From Deinococcus sonorensis KR-87 (lineage in GTDB: Bacteria; Deinococcota; Deinococci; Deinococcales; Deinococcaceae), in contig NZ_CP158299.1 in the NCBI RefSeq assembly GCF_040256395.1, forward strand, positions 2,323,501 to 2,387,500: a DNA stretch of 64,000 nt. The letters are read 5' to 3'. The position numbers were made by a program, and so were the translations under genes. The notes below the pieces were generated by a model that searched no databases, was not told the DNA's origin, and was given only the letters and a program-made list of their open reading frames with translations. Positions 1 through 17,733 of this stretch are shown piece by piece. Every line of letters begins with the position of its first letter. The stretch's first letter is position 1.

Positions 1-1
1 G

Positions 2-427
2 GTGATGCTGGACGCCGATCTGGTGGGTCTGCAGCTGGAACATCTGGAGAGCCTGCTGCGCCCGGTGCTGGACGGTCAGCTGGACATGGCCATCGGCATC
101 TTCGACGGGGGCGGCCTGATGACCGATTTCGGCAACAAGATGACGCCGCACCTGTCCGGGCAGCGCGCCTGCCGGCGCGACTGGCTGCTCGCGGTGCCGC
201 ACCTGGGCGAGGAGCGCTGGCCGGAACCGGCCATCACCGACGCCCTGAAGGGGAGCGGCGTGCGCTGGGACTATGTGGAGCTGCCGAACCTCGCGCAGGT
301 GATGAAGGAAGAGAAACACGGCTTCTGGAAGGGCGTGGGCCACCGCAGCCGGATGTACGTCAACCTGCTCGGCTACAAGCGCCGCAAGCGCAAGAGCATC
401 AAACTCAAGGAAGAACGGCACAGCTGA
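2..427 (+). CDS. C-terminal part of a glycosyltransferase (5' end outside the window)
   Basis: Only the last 141 or so residues are present; the reading frame is open to the left edge, so the real start lies upstream. The fragment opens with LDADLVGL, a DxD-type metal/nucleotide-sugar motif typical of family 2 (GT-A fold) glycosyltransferases, and later has the acidic GIFDGGG stretch and a W-rich segment. It ends in a very basic tail (YKRRKRKSIKLKEE) that could sit at the membrane surface. It probably transfers a sugar from a nucleotide donor to a lipid or cell-envelope acceptor, but the donor cannot be read from this fragment. It is followed by a 54-nt gap to mutM, which has its own promoter. 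Confidence 0.6.
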   Translation: MMLDADLVGLQLEHLESLLRPVLDGQLDMAIGIFDGGGLMTDFGNKMTPHLSGQRACRRDWLLAVPHLGEERWPEPAITDALKGSGVRWDYVELPNLAQVMKEEKHGFWKGVGHRSRMYVNLLGYKRRKRKSIKLKEERHS

Positions 428-481
428 GTGCTGGTGTCGTCCGGCACCAAAGCGCGGTCCCCGCCGCACTAGCATGCACGG

Positions 482-1288
482 GTGCCAGAACTGCCGGAAG
501 TCGAGACCACCCGCCGCAAGATTGAGCCGTACCTGAAGGGCCGCCAGCTGATCCGGCTGGAGCACGACGCCCCGCACCGCTACCGTCAGACGCATCTGGC
601 GCACGGCCGCACCGTGTCGGGCCTGGGCCGGCGCGGCAAGTACCTGCTGATTCACCTGGACGATGCTGGTGAGGCGCCGCTGGAACTGATCGTGCATCTG
701 GGGATGACCGGCGGCTTCCGCTTTGACGCCACGCCGCACACCCGCGTCACGCTGCACACCGATCAGGGCCAGCTGTACTTTCAGGACGCGCGGCGCTTCG
801 GCAAGATGGCGGTCGTGACGCCCGGCGAGTATGCCAGCATGCCCACCCTGGCCCGCATGGGGCCCGAGCCGCTGTCGGAGGCGTTTCTGGAGCTGGACTT
901 CGTGCAGGCGGCGGCGCGGGCCGGGGCGGTCAAGCCATGGCTGCTGTCGCAGCAGCCGGTGGCCGGCGTGGGCAACATCTACGCCGACGAGAGCCTGTGG
1001 CGCGCCCGCATTCACCCGGCCCAGACGCGCCTCACGCCGGACGAGGCGCTGCGGCTGTACCAGGCGATCCGGACCACCATGGCCGAGGCGGTGGAGGCCG
1101 GGGGCAGCACCCTCTCGGACGGCACCTACCAGCAGCCGGACGGCATCAGCGGGCTGTTCCAGGTGCATCACAACGTCTACGACCGGGCCGGGCAGCCGTG
1201 TCCGCGCTGCGGGACGCCCATCCAGAAGACGGTGCTGGCCCAGCGCGGCACCCATTTCTGCCCGCACTGTCAGGTGCTGCGGGGGTAA
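482..1288 (+). CDS. mutM: Formamidopyrimidine-DNA glycosylase / AP lyase (MutM, Fpg)
   Basis: Base-excision repair enzyme that removes 8-oxoguanine and formamidopyrimidines and cuts the resulting abasic site. The 268-aa protein starts PELPEVE, so after Met removal the N-terminal Pro is the Schiff-base nucleophile and the following Glu the acid. GRRGKYLL carries the conserved Lys of the family, and the C-terminus ends in a C-x2-C-x16-C-x2-C zinc finger. Length is normal. The GTG start is preferred because it gives the canonical N-terminus. It lies 6 nt after a TAGCAT box (470-475), which suggests a leaderless mRNA. pdxH follows after 10 nt and is probably co-transcribed. Confidence 0.96.
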   Translation: MPELPEVETTRRKIEPYLKGRQLIRLEHDAPHRYRQTHLAHGRTVSGLGRRGKYLLIHLDDAGEAPLELIVHLGMTGGFRFDATPHTRVTLHTDQGQLYFQDARRFGKMAVVTPGEYASMPTLARMGPEPLSEAFLELDFVQAAARAGAVKPWLLSQQPVAGVGNIYADESLWRARIHPAQTRLTPDEALRLYQAIRTTMAEAVEAGGSTLSDGTYQQPDGISGLFQVHHNVYDRAGQPCPRCGTPIQKTVLAQRGTHFCPHCQVLRG

Positions 1289-1298
1289 GGTGGACCTC

Positions 1299-1943
1299 AT
1301 GACCGACCTGACTTCCCTGCGACAGACCTACGCCCGGGGCGAACTGCGCCGCCAGGACCTGCGGCCCCGGCCGCACGAGCAGTTTCAGCGCTGGCTGGAA
1401 GAGGCGCTCGCCTCGGACCTGCCGGAGCCGTACGCCGTGACGCTCGCCACCGCCGACGAGGCGGGCCGCCCCAGCGCCCGCACCGTGCTGCTGCGCGGTG
1501 CCGATGAGGCCGGGCTGGTGGTGTACAGCAACTACGAGAGCCACAAGGGCCGCGACCTGAAGGTCAACCCGCAGGCGGAACTGCTGTTCTACTGGCCGCA
1601 ATTGGAGCGGCAGGTGCGGGTGTACGGGCCGGTGGAGCGGCTCACCCCGGACGAGAGCGACACCTACTTTCACCAGCGCCCGCGCGAGAGCCAGCTGGCC
1701 GCGCATGCCAGCGACCCGCAGAGTGCGCCCATTGCCAGTCGGGCCGCGCTGGAGGCTGCCTTCTCGGCGCTGCATCAGCGCTTTCCCGAAGGCCAGCAGG
1801 TGCCGCGTCCGGAGTTCTGGGGCGGCTACCGGCTGCGGCCCCTGATGTACGAGTTCTGGCAGGGCCGGCCCAACCGCATGCACGACCGCTTCGAGTACCT
1901 GCGGGCCGGCGACGACTGGCAGATCACCCGCCTGATGCCCTAA
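1299..1943 (+). CDS. pdxH: Pyridoxamine/pyridoxine 5'-phosphate oxidase
   Basis: FMN enzyme that oxidises pyridoxamine 5'-phosphate or pyridoxine 5'-phosphate to pyridoxal 5'-phosphate, the PLP cofactor. The 214-aa protein shows the family blocks in order: the FMN-binding [28 protein letters not shown], the [12 protein letters not shown] segment, and the C-terminal [13 protein letters not shown] substrate/FMN site. The ATG start gives the usual length. Longer open frames upstream overlap mutM in another frame and are not needed. It sits 10 nt downstream of mutM on the same strand, so the two form a likely operon without an obvious functional link. Confidence 0.94.
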   Translation: MTDLTSLRQTYARGELRRQDLRPRPHEQFQRWLEEALASDLPEPYAVTLATADEAGRPSARTVLLRGADEAGLVVYSNYESHKGRDLKVNPQAELLFYWPQLERQVRVYGPVERLTPDESDTYFHQRPRESQLAAHASDPQSAPIASRAALEAAFSALHQRFPEGQQVPRPEFWGGYRLRPLMYEFWQGRPNRMHDRFEYLRAGDDWQITRLMP

Positions 1944-1992
1944 GGGCCTCTGGCCGGGAACTCTGGCGCGGCCTTCTCGTACCGTGCTGCAT

Positions 1993-3303
1993 ATGGCGAC
2001 CGAACTGCACCGTGGCGAGCGCCGCCGCCTGACCGAACTCACCGCCAGCCCCTCGCTGGAGGTCCAGCTGCTGCACGACCTGCCGGGCGCCGACGTGAGC
2101 GTCTTCGGCCTGAACGCCGACCGCCGGCTGCAGGACGACCGGTACTTCGTGTTCTTCAACCAGCTGCAGTCGCCGGAAGGGGCCATCCGGCTCACGCTCC
2201 ACCCGGATGGCCGCGGCGGCACCATTCAGCTGGACCTGTCCCGCCTGCCGGCCTCGGTGGAACGGCTGGTGTTCGTGCTGACCAGCGATGACGCCCCGAT
2301 GTCGCGGCTGGGGCGGCTGAACTGGACGCTGGGGGACCCGGCACCCAAGGTGGAGGTGCAGCTGCGCGGTACCGATTTCGGCCCGGAGCGGGCGGTGATG
2401 GTGGCCGAGCTGTACCGTCACCAGGGCGAGTGGCGCGTGAGTTGCGTGGCCCAGGGCTTTGCCGGGGGGCTGCAGGCGCTGTTGGAATACTTCGGGGGAG
2501 AGGTGGCCGCGCCGGCAGCTGTGGTGCCGCCCGCAGCGCCTCCGGCTCCGGCGCCCCGGCAGGCCCCGCCTGCTCCGGCGGTCCGGTCCGGGTCCCCCAC
2601 GCCCGCCGACGGCTTCTATACCATCGGGCAGTTCCTTCAGCAGTCGGCCGAGGCAGACCGCCCCGGCGAGGTGTTTGAGCTGGAGAGCAGCAAGATGCTG
2701 GAAGTGAAGGTGCGCGGGCGGGTGTGGAGCAAGCTGGGCGCGATGGTGGCGTACAAGGGCAACCTGAGCTTCCGGCGCGAGGGCATGCTGGAAGGCGGGC
2801 TGATGCGGGCCCTCACACGGGCGGTGTCGGGCGAGATGGAACCGCTGGCGAAGATCGAGGGGCAGGGAGTGTGCTACCTGGCCGATCAGGGCAAGGACAT
2901 CACCATCATCAACCTGCAGGGTGACAGCCTCAACGTCAACGGCCACAGCCTGCTGGCCTTCGAGGACACGGTGCAGCATGACGTGACGATGCACCGCAGC
3001 GTGGCGGGCATGGTGTCGGGCGGACTGTTCAGCGTGCGGCTCCAGGGCCAGGGGATGGTGGCGCTGCTCAGCCACGGGCACCCGCTGACGTTGCGGGTCA
3101 CGCCGAACGAGCCGGTCTACGCCGACCCCAACGCCACCATCGCCTGGAGCGAACGGATCAGCCCCCAGCTGAAGGTGGACCATTCGCTCAAGACCATCTT
3201 CGGGCGGGGGGGCGGCGAGACGCTGCAGATGGTGTTCCAGGGCGACGGCTTCGTCGTGGTTCAGCCGTACGAGGAAAATCTGCAGTCCGGCGCCAGAAGC
3301 TGA
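1993..3303 (+). CDS. TerD-domain protein fused to an AIM24-like beta-sandwich domain
   Basis: 436-aa, probably cytoplasmic protein. Residues 1 to about 168 resemble the TerD/stress-protein (Ca2+-binding) fold, with VSVFGLNADRRL, FVFFNQLQSPEGAI and a DDAPMSRLG segment. A Pro/Ala linker follows (about 170-205). The rest looks like an AIM24/TIGR00266-type domain with Gly-rich repeated strands (VSGGLFSVRLQGQG, YADPNATIAWS). TerD proteins are linked to tellurite, phage and oxidative stress; the AIM24 half is poorly understood. No other ter gene is nearby. The ATG at 1993 is chosen over an in-frame GTG 9 nt earlier because TACCGT (1980-1985) lies 7 nt before it, a leaderless layout. Confidence 0.72.
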   Translation: MATELHRGERRRLTELTASPSLEVQLLHDLPGADVSVFGLNADRRLQDDRYFVFFNQLQSPEGAIRLTLHPDGRGGTIQLDLSRLPASVERLVFVLTSDDAPMSRLGRLNWTLGDPAPKVEVQLRGTDFGPERAVMVAELYRHQGEWRVSCVAQGFAGGLQALLEYFGGEVAAPAAVVPPAAPPAPAPRQAPPAPAVRSGSPTPADGFYTIGQFLQQSAEADRPGEVFELESSKMLEVKVRGRVWSKLGAMVAYKGNLSFRREGMLEGGLMRALTRAVSGEMEPLAKIEGQGVCYLADQGKDITIINLQGDSLNVNGHSLLAFEDTVQHDVTMHRSVAGMVSGGLFSVRLQGQGMVALLSHGHPLTLRVTPNEPVYADPNATIAWSERISPQLKVDHSLKTIFGRGGGETLQMVFQGDGFVVVQPYEENLQSGARS

Positions 3304-3315
3304 GGGGACAAGGAG

Positions 3316-3350
3316 AAAGGGCCACACGTTTGTGTCATGCGGCCCCTTTT
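3316..3350. terminator. Stem-loop between the TerD-AIM24 gene and a minus-strand small ORF
   Basis: AAAGGGCC at 3316-3323 pairs with GGCCCCTTT (3341-3349) with one bulged C, and an inner ACAC/GTGT helix closes a gttt loop. It is followed by TTTT on the plus strand and could also end minus-strand transcripts. It separates the plus-strand gene ending at 3303 from the small ORF ending at 3359. Confidence 0.6.
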
Positions 3351-3358
3351 AAGATCGT

Positions 3359-3487
3359 TTACTTCCTCGGTGGATTATTGCCCCGGCCGCCTCCGGAGGG
3401 ATTTCCGGTAGTGCTGGGTCCATTGGCCGGACGTCGATTACTTCCGCTACCGCCCTTACTTCCTCCACCATTACCAGTGTTGTTCAT
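3359..3487 (-). CDS. Small Gly/Asn/Ser-rich peptide of 42 residues, unknown function
   Basis: An ORF of 43 codons begins ATG AAC AAC ACT and ends TAA. A strong Shine-Dalgarno (GGAGGA, 3490-3495) lies 2-3 nt before the ATG. The product is made of Gly, Asn, Ser, Pro and Arg/Lys (starts MNNTGNGGGSKGG, ends GRGNNPPRK), with no Cys, no hydrophobic segment and no signal peptide, so it should be disordered and basic. Codon use (AAT, AGT, GGA, TAA) and base composition are clearly more AT-rich than the neighbours. It lies downstream of metF on the same strand and ends just before a stem-loop. I do not recognise a family. Coding status rests on the SD and on its fit between metF and the stem-loop. Confidence 0.5.
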   Translation of the reverse strand: MNNTGNGGGSKGGSGSNRRPANGPSTTGNPSGGGRGNNPPRK

Positions 3488-3592
3488 AGGCTCCTCCTTG
3501 TTTTTGTTTCAGAGAGCAAAACGCTCCGCCTGCACCTAACGACCTAACTTAGGAAATACGCCATACAAGTCATACCCAACATTCGCCTGCAC
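3488..3592. repeat. AT-richer spacer with a 12-bp direct repeat
   Basis: CGCCTGCACCTA occurs at 3527-3538 and again at 3584-3595, 57 bp apart; the second copy overlaps the metF stop codon. Between them is the inverted repeat CCTAACTTAGG (3543-3553). The spacer must hold any promoter of the small peptide gene, but I see no convincing -35/-10 pair. The duplication could mark the edge of an inserted segment or be chance. Confidence 0.4.
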
Positions 3593-4382
3593 CTACAGAA
3601 TGCCGCTCAGGTACTCGGTGATGCTGGCCTTGATCGGCATGTAGTAGGCGTGGCTGCCGCTGGCCTGCGCGAACTGCAGCAGGGTGCGGGCGAACTCGCG
3701 GTTCCACGCCAGGGTCGGCTGGAAGTCGCGTGGAAACACGGCCTTGTTGCGGTTCTGCCAGTAGCTCAGGCTGCGCTCACTGGTGACCGAGGTGGCGCCC
3801 CAGAACACCTCGCACTCCGGCAGCAGTTCGGCCCACAGCTCCATCAGCCGCAGATCGAAGAACGGCTGGGTGAACAGGCCCACGGCGCCCGCCTCCAGTT
3901 TGGCCTCGGCATAGTCGCGCTCGCGGGCAAAGCTCTGGCGGTAGGGGTCCAGCCCGGCCCACACCCTGACCTCCGGCAGCTCTCGCCGGAACTTGCGGAT
4001 GATCTCCAGGCTGGTCACGTCGTAGGTCCGGTGGCCCATGTCGGCGGGCGGGTCGCCCTCGATCACCAGCACCTCCCGGATGCCGTGCTGCTGCAGATGG
4101 TCCGCCATGGCGAGGGGCCTTCTCGGATCGATGTCGATGGCGCGGATGTGCGGGATGGTCTGGCCGATGACCGGCCGGACCTGGGCGCACGCCTGCCAGG
4201 AGCGGGTGGGGTAGCGCAGCAGGTCCGGAACGTTGACGGTGCAGATCTGCCCCAGATGCTCCCGGATCTCGGCCAGTTCCCGGTCCAGCGTGGCCTGATC
4301 GCGCGGCACCAGTTCGATGGAGACGCGGGTGGTGCGGGGCGTGGTCGCGGCCGGCGCGGCGGTGGGGGAGGACAGCAGCGAC

Positions 4383-4390
<8 letters not shown>
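3593..4390 (-). CDS. metF: Methylenetetrahydrofolate reductase
   Basis: Reduces 5,10-methylene-THF to 5-methyl-THF, the methyl donor used by MetH encoded just upstream. The 265-aa protein is a TIM-barrel flavoprotein of the MetF family: it has [11 protein letters not shown] (the L-x-G-D-P-P signature), [12 protein letters not shown] and [13 protein letters not shown], the last being the typical (T/Q)QPFFD folate-site strand. It is a little shorter than the E. coli enzyme. The GTG start (4388-4390) overlaps the metH stop by 8 nt, so translation is probably coupled and both genes depend on the SAM riboswitch. A frame open further upstream runs inside metH and is not used. Confidence 0.85.
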
Positions 4391-8114
<3,724 letters not shown>

Positions 8115-8190
8115 GCTTGCCCTCGGTGTCGGTGGTGGAGCCGGTGCCTGAATGCGGACCATCGGTCCCCGCCGGAGCTGGATCAGGGGT

Positions 8191-8318
8191 CCGGTCATCG
8201 TTGACGGTCCTGCGGGGCTGGCGGAAGCACCGTGCTGCAATGAAAGCCGGTTGCCGCGCCGTCGGCTGCCGGGGGCAGCACAGAGGGCCAGGTCCCTCGG
8301 GCGCTTCTGGATGAGCCG
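8191..8318 (-). promoter_or_regulatory. SAM riboswitch (SAM-I / S-box type) in the metH leader
   Basis: Read on the minus strand, CGGCTCATCC starts the element and GATGACCGG closes it, forming the P1 helix with one bulge. Inside are the S-box landmarks in order: TCATCCAGA, GAGGGACCTGGCCC, CGGCAACC and GGTGCTTCC. It lies 76 nt upstream of the metH ATG. It should shut down metH-metF when SAM is plentiful. The expression platform is not clear: I see no strong U-tailed terminator before metH, so translational control at the GAGG site is possible. Confidence 0.85.
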
Positions 8319-8343
8319 TGCCGCTTCAGCACGAACGGTCCTC

Positions 8344-8349
8344 AGTATA
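8344..8349 (-). promoter_or_regulatory. -10 element of the metH-metF promoter
   Basis: TATACT on the minus strand lies about 26 nt before the riboswitch P1 helix, so the transcript would start with a short 5' tail and then the aptamer. No good -35 hexamer is present at 16-18 bp. Confidence 0.6.
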
Positions 8350-8401
8350 GCGGGCCGGGCCGCAGCGGAGCAGGCAAGGCCAGACAATCGCGGCACAAAG
8401 C

Positions 8402-8435
8402 AGAAGGGAGTGGCCGTAACTGGCCACTCCCTTCT
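8402..8435. terminator. Strong bidirectional stem-loop after rnr
   Basis: AGAAGGGAGTGGCC and GGCCACTCCCTTCT form a perfect 14-bp stem with a 6-nt loop. It lies 13 nt past the rnr stop codon and just before the metH promoter region. The T-tract is weak in both directions. Confidence 0.75.
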
Positions 8436-8448
8436 GGTTTCCGGTGCT

Positions 8449-12207
<3,759 letters not shown>

Positions 12208-12413
12208 TCAGCACCTATGGGTCCACTCGCAGAGCGCTGCGCTCAGAGGCGCATGGGGGCGGCTTGCCAGCCCCGTCCACTCTGACGAGAGGTTGCTTGT
12301 CTCGGGCCTGCGCGCGTGATCGCGGCGCTCCTTGCTGCCCGGAAGCTTCTTCAGTGTACCACGCCGGGCCGGCTTCTCAGGAACCTGGGTCGCACAGTTG
12401 ACCGGCACGCCCC
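12208..12413. other. rnr leader / xth downstream spacer, no gene seen
   Basis: This 206-bp gap lies upstream of rnr and downstream of xth, both on the minus strand. It contains TACACT on the minus strand near 12355, a candidate -10 that would give an rnr leader of about 140 nt. I see no convincing ORF with a ribosome binding site, tRNA or riboswitch. Confidence 0.4.
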
Positions 12414-13175
<762 letters not shown>

Positions 13176-13229
13176 ACCGTGGCCCCGCCGCCCCGGGATT
13201 TTCCCGCTGGGGGCGTCTCGCGGCCACCC

Positions 13230-13242
13230 TTAGAATTTCTAA
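13230..13242. promoter_or_regulatory. Perfect 13-bp palindrome TTAGAATTTCTAA
   Basis: TTAGAA and TTCTAA flank a single central T in the 108-bp gap between divergent xth and the small ORF at 13284. An AT palindrome in such GC-rich DNA stands out as a candidate operator. It lies about 30 bp before the TACTCT box of the rightward gene. The regulator is unknown. Confidence 0.35.
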
Positions 13243-13283
13243 ATGAGACCGGTGCGCGTGCGTGCTGGCGCTACTCTGTAAGT

Positions 13284-13592
13284 ATGTCAGACGTCCTTTT
13301 TCGCAACGAAGCCGACGGCAGCCGCTTCGAGATGACCCATCCCCGAGCCGGCCAGGTGCTGGCGGACGTGCGGGAATGGGCCGAGCACAACGGATTCGAG
13401 CAGGTGGTGTTCTGGCGCGATGCCGACGACAGCAGCAAGCTGTGGGTGCAGCTGGGCGAGCACCGGCTGAACTACTGGATTCCGGAACTGACCTTCAGTG
13501 AAGGCCAGCACGAGCAGGTCGAGATGCAGCTGGATTACGCCCGCGGCGCGCAGCGGCGCAGTGCCGCCGGCTTCGAGAAGTTCGACCGCTGA
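13284..13592 (+). CDS. Conserved-looking hypothetical protein, 102 aa
   Basis: I do not recognise a family. The protein is hydrophilic and mixed in charge, starts MSDVLFRNEADG, and has no signal peptide, membrane segment or Cys. Repeated Trp/acid patches (REWAEHNGFEQVVFW, LWVQLGEHRLNYW) suggest a small folded alpha/beta domain. The start is supported by TACTCT (13272-13277) exactly 6 nt before the ATG, the leaderless promoter spacing seen for other genes here. It reads away from xth, and hemolysin III follows from its own promoter. Confidence 0.75.
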   Translation: MSDVLFRNEADGSRFEMTHPRAGQVLADVREWAEHNGFEQVVFWRDADDSSKLWVQLGEHRLNYWIPELTFSEGQHEQVEMQLDYARGAQRRSAAGFEKFDR

Positions 13593-13628
13593 AGCCGGCT
13601 GCTCATCCCCGGGCACTACACTGGAGGC

Positions 13629-14273
<645 letters not shown>

Positions 14274-14322
14274 GGGATAGGGGAGCCGGGCAGGGTCTGC
14301 GGGCCTCGCCCGGTTTTCTGCC

Positions 14323-15029
14323 ATGATCGAGCGGATGACTGCCTCTCCTGACCGGGCCGCGCCCTCCACCGTTCGTTTCGATGCCGTGCTGTTCGACCTG
14401 GACGGCGTGCTGGTGGATTCCGAGATGCTGGCCAACCGGGTCTGGCTGGACCTGCTGGCCCAGCACGGCCTGACCTTCACCTCCCAGGAATTTCTGGAGC
14501 GCTCGGTGGGCAGCAGCTTCAAAGTGCTGTACGAGGGCCTGAAACGCGACTTCGGCTGGGAGCGGCCCGCCGATTTCGATGCTCGCTCGGATGCGGCGCT
14601 GGCGGCCGCCTTCGAGGGCGTGCTGCCGATCGAGGGAGCTCCGGAGACGCTGCAGGCGCTGGCGCGCGCGGGCGTGCCCTACGCGGTGGCCAGCAACTCG
14701 CGCCGCGACCGGCTGGAGCTGAAGGTGCGGGCGGCCGGGCTGGAGGCGCTGCTGCCGCACCGGCTGGACCCCGCGCTGGTCGGCGGCCACGGCAAGCCGG
14801 CGCCGGACCTGTATCAGGCGGCGGCGCGGCAGCTGGGGGTGGCGGCGGCCCGCTGCCTCGTGATTGAGGACAGCCTGACGGGCGTGCAGGCGGGTGTGGC
14901 CGCCGGAGCGACCGTCTGGGGCCTGCTGGCCGGCGGCCACACCCATGGCGGCACCGGCGCGCAGCTGCAGGCGGCCGGGGCGAGCCGGCTGCTCTACAGC
15001 CACGCCGAGCTGCGCGGGGCGCTGGGCCT

Positions 15030-15033
<4 letters not shown>
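14323..15033 (+). CDS. HAD-superfamily hydrolase (phosphatase/phosphoglucomutase-like)
   Basis: 236-aa subfamily I HAD protein. Motif I is [11 protein letters not shown] with the nucleophilic Asp, motif II is VASNSRRD, the Lys is in HGKPAPDLY and the acidic motif IV is [12 protein letters not shown]. An alpha-helical cap lies between motifs I and II. It is close to beta-phosphoglucomutase and sugar-phosphate phosphatases; the substrate cannot be read from sequence. The ATG at 14323 and another at 14335 are both possible. Its end overlaps the convergent sdaAA stop by 4 bp. Confidence 0.85.
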
Positions 15034-15880
<847 letters not shown>

Positions 15881-15884
<4 letters not shown>

Positions 15885-16558
15885 GCGGCACCTCCGTCCA
15901 TCACGCTCGGCAGCAGCCTCAGCCACTGCACCTCCTGCCAGCGGCTCAGGAAGGCCAGCGCCTCCTCGCTCAGCGGGCTGTCCAGTTCAATGACCAGCAG
16001 GGCGTCGCCGCCGCGCTTCTGGCGGGTGCAGCCGAGCGCCGCGATGTTCACGCCGTCCGCCGCGATCAGCGAGGCCACCCGCGCGATCACGCCCAGGGCG
16101 TCCGGGTAGCGCAGCAGCAGGGTGGGTGAGTTGCCGGCGAACGACACCCGGAAGCCGTCCACCCGGATCACCTCCACCACGCCGCCCCCGGTGCTGCTGG
16201 CGGTCATGCTGACGCGCTCGCCGCCGGCACCCTCCAGTTCCAGCCGGGCGGTGTTGGGGTGCACGTCGCCCAGATCGATTTCATTGAATTCCACGTCCAG
16301 CCCAAGCGTGGGGGCCAGCGTCAGGGCATCCGGCAGCCGGGGGTCGTCCGGCGGAAAGTTCAGCAGTCCGGCCACCAGCGCCAGCTGGGTGCCGTGGCCG
16401 CGTCCGGTCTTGGCAAAGCTGGCGTGCAGACCGATGACCGCCTTCAGGGGGGCGGTGCCCAGCAGCGCGCGTGCCAGCAGGCCGATGCGGCAGGCCCCGG
16501 CCGTGTGGCTGCTGCTCGGCCCGATCATCACCGGGCCGATCATATCGAGCAGACTCAT
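15881..16558 (-). CDS. sdaAB: L-serine dehydratase, iron-sulfur beta subunit with ACT domain
   Basis: 225-aa partner of SdaAA. It has the [14 protein letters not shown] motif near the N-terminus and a C-terminal ACT domain (about residues 150-220) that probably binds serine as an allosteric ligand. First gene of the operon. TATACT lies on the minus strand at 16565-16570, 6 nt before the ATG, so the mRNA appears leaderless. Confidence 0.94.
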
Positions 16559-16660
16559 GCCATAAGTATAGACAGCTTCCGGTGACGGTGAGGTGGGCCA
16601 GTGCGCGGTACCGCAAGATCGTGCACACAGCCTCCGTGCTGGCCGCACTAGCCTGTCGGG

Positions 16661-17533
16661 ATGAGGAAACGGACCCTGCTTCTTCCACTGCTCGCCCTGG
16701 TGGGCCTGGGCTCTCTGGTGGCGTGCTCGCCAGTCGGCACATTGAACGCGGTGGTGTCCACCAGCGGCCTGACCGTCACCCGCGACCTGCACTACGGCCC
16801 GGACGCGCGCAACGTGCTGGACCTGTACGCGCCGCAAAAGGCCAGCGGTCTGCCGGTGGTGCTGTTCATCCACGGCGGCTCCTGGACCAGCGGCGACAAG
16901 AACGAATACAAGTTCGTGGGCGACAGTCTGGCCAGGGGCGGGTATCTGGTGGCGGTCATGAGCTACCGGCTCGCCCCGGAGCACCCCTACCCGGACTACA
17001 TCCAGGACGCGGCCCAGGCGCTGCGCTGGCTGCGCGACCATGCCCGCGACTACGGCGGCGACCCGGATGACCTGTTCGTCAGCGGCCACTCGGCGGGGGC
17101 CTTCAATGCCGTGGAGGTGGTGGACAACGCCCGCTGGCTGGCGGAGGCCGGGGTGCCGGTGTCAGCGGTCCGGGGCGTGGTGGGCGTGGCCGGACCCTAC
17201 AGCTACGACTACCGCACGCTGCCCAGTCGCAATGCCTTCCCGGCCGGCAGCGACCCGGCCAACACGATGCCCAGCGGCCACGTGCGGCCGGACGCGCCCC
17301 CGCACCTGCTGCTGGTGGCCGGAAACGACCAGACGGTGGAGCCCGCCAACGCCACGCGGATGGAGGCGGCGCTGAAGGCGGCGGGCGTTCCGGTCACGCT
17401 TACCGTGATTCCCAGGCTCAACCATTACACCATCATCGGCGCGCTGGCCCGGCCGCTGACTTTTCTAGGGCCAACCCGCAGCCTGATGCTGAACTTCCTG
17501 AAGCAACATCAGACGCCTGTAAAGACTTCATGA
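16661..17533 (+). CDS. Alpha/beta-hydrolase (carboxylesterase type), predicted lipoprotein
   Basis: 290-aa hydrolase. The N-terminus is a lipoprotein signal: a basic start, a Leu-rich core and the lipobox LVAC at about residues 19-22, so it should be anchored outside the membrane. The catalytic features are an HGGSW oxyanion loop, a GHSAGA nucleophile elbow (Ser), an Asp in GNDQTVEP and a His in LNHYTI. It resembles BD-FAE/acetyl-esterase-like enzymes; the substrate is unknown. TAGCCT (16649-16654) lies 6 nt before the ATG, a leaderless promoter. Confidence 0.88.
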   Translation: MRKRTLLLPLLALVGLGSLVACSPVGTLNAVVSTSGLTVTRDLHYGPDARNVLDLYAPQKASGLPVVLFIHGGSWTSGDKNEYKFVGDSLARGGYLVAVMSYRLAPEHPYPDYIQDAAQALRWLRDHARDYGGDPDDLFVSGHSAGAFNAVEVVDNARWLAEAGVPVSAVRGVVGVAGPYSYDYRTLPSRNAFPAGSDPANTMPSGHVRPDAPPHLLLVAGNDQTVEPANATRMEAALKAAGVPVTLTVIPRLNHYTIIGALARPLTFLGPTRSLMLNFLKQHQTPVKTS

Positions 17534-17733
17534 AGCCAGTGTCCTCATGAAATGACGAGGCTAACCTGACCGTTTCCTTATCCTGGCTGGATTATAGATC
17601 CTGTTTGGCACGTCACTTTCTGATGAGGCTAATATAAATTAACCTCAAAGAGTGACATTTTTATCATTTTTACTCTCACCTGTGGTCAGCTGCCATTCAC
17701 CCGCTGCCTGCAGCACTATGCTGCGATGAACAG
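17534..17733. other. AT-rich spacer with several imperfect inverted repeats
   Basis: About 200 bp, strikingly AT-rich for this genome. GAGGCTAA occurs near 17559 and near 17623. The second copy starts the hairpin GAGGCTAAT-ataa-ATTAACCTC, which has one mismatch. Further on, AGAGT and ACTCT flank a T-rich loop around 17649-17676. These may be transcription signals or regulator sites for the LysM gene at 17734. I see no ORF. Confidence 0.4.

Noticed and set aside
3527..3595. The 12-bp direct repeat as attachment sites of an integrated element
   Set aside because: Too short, no integrase or tRNA nearby, and only 57 bp apart.
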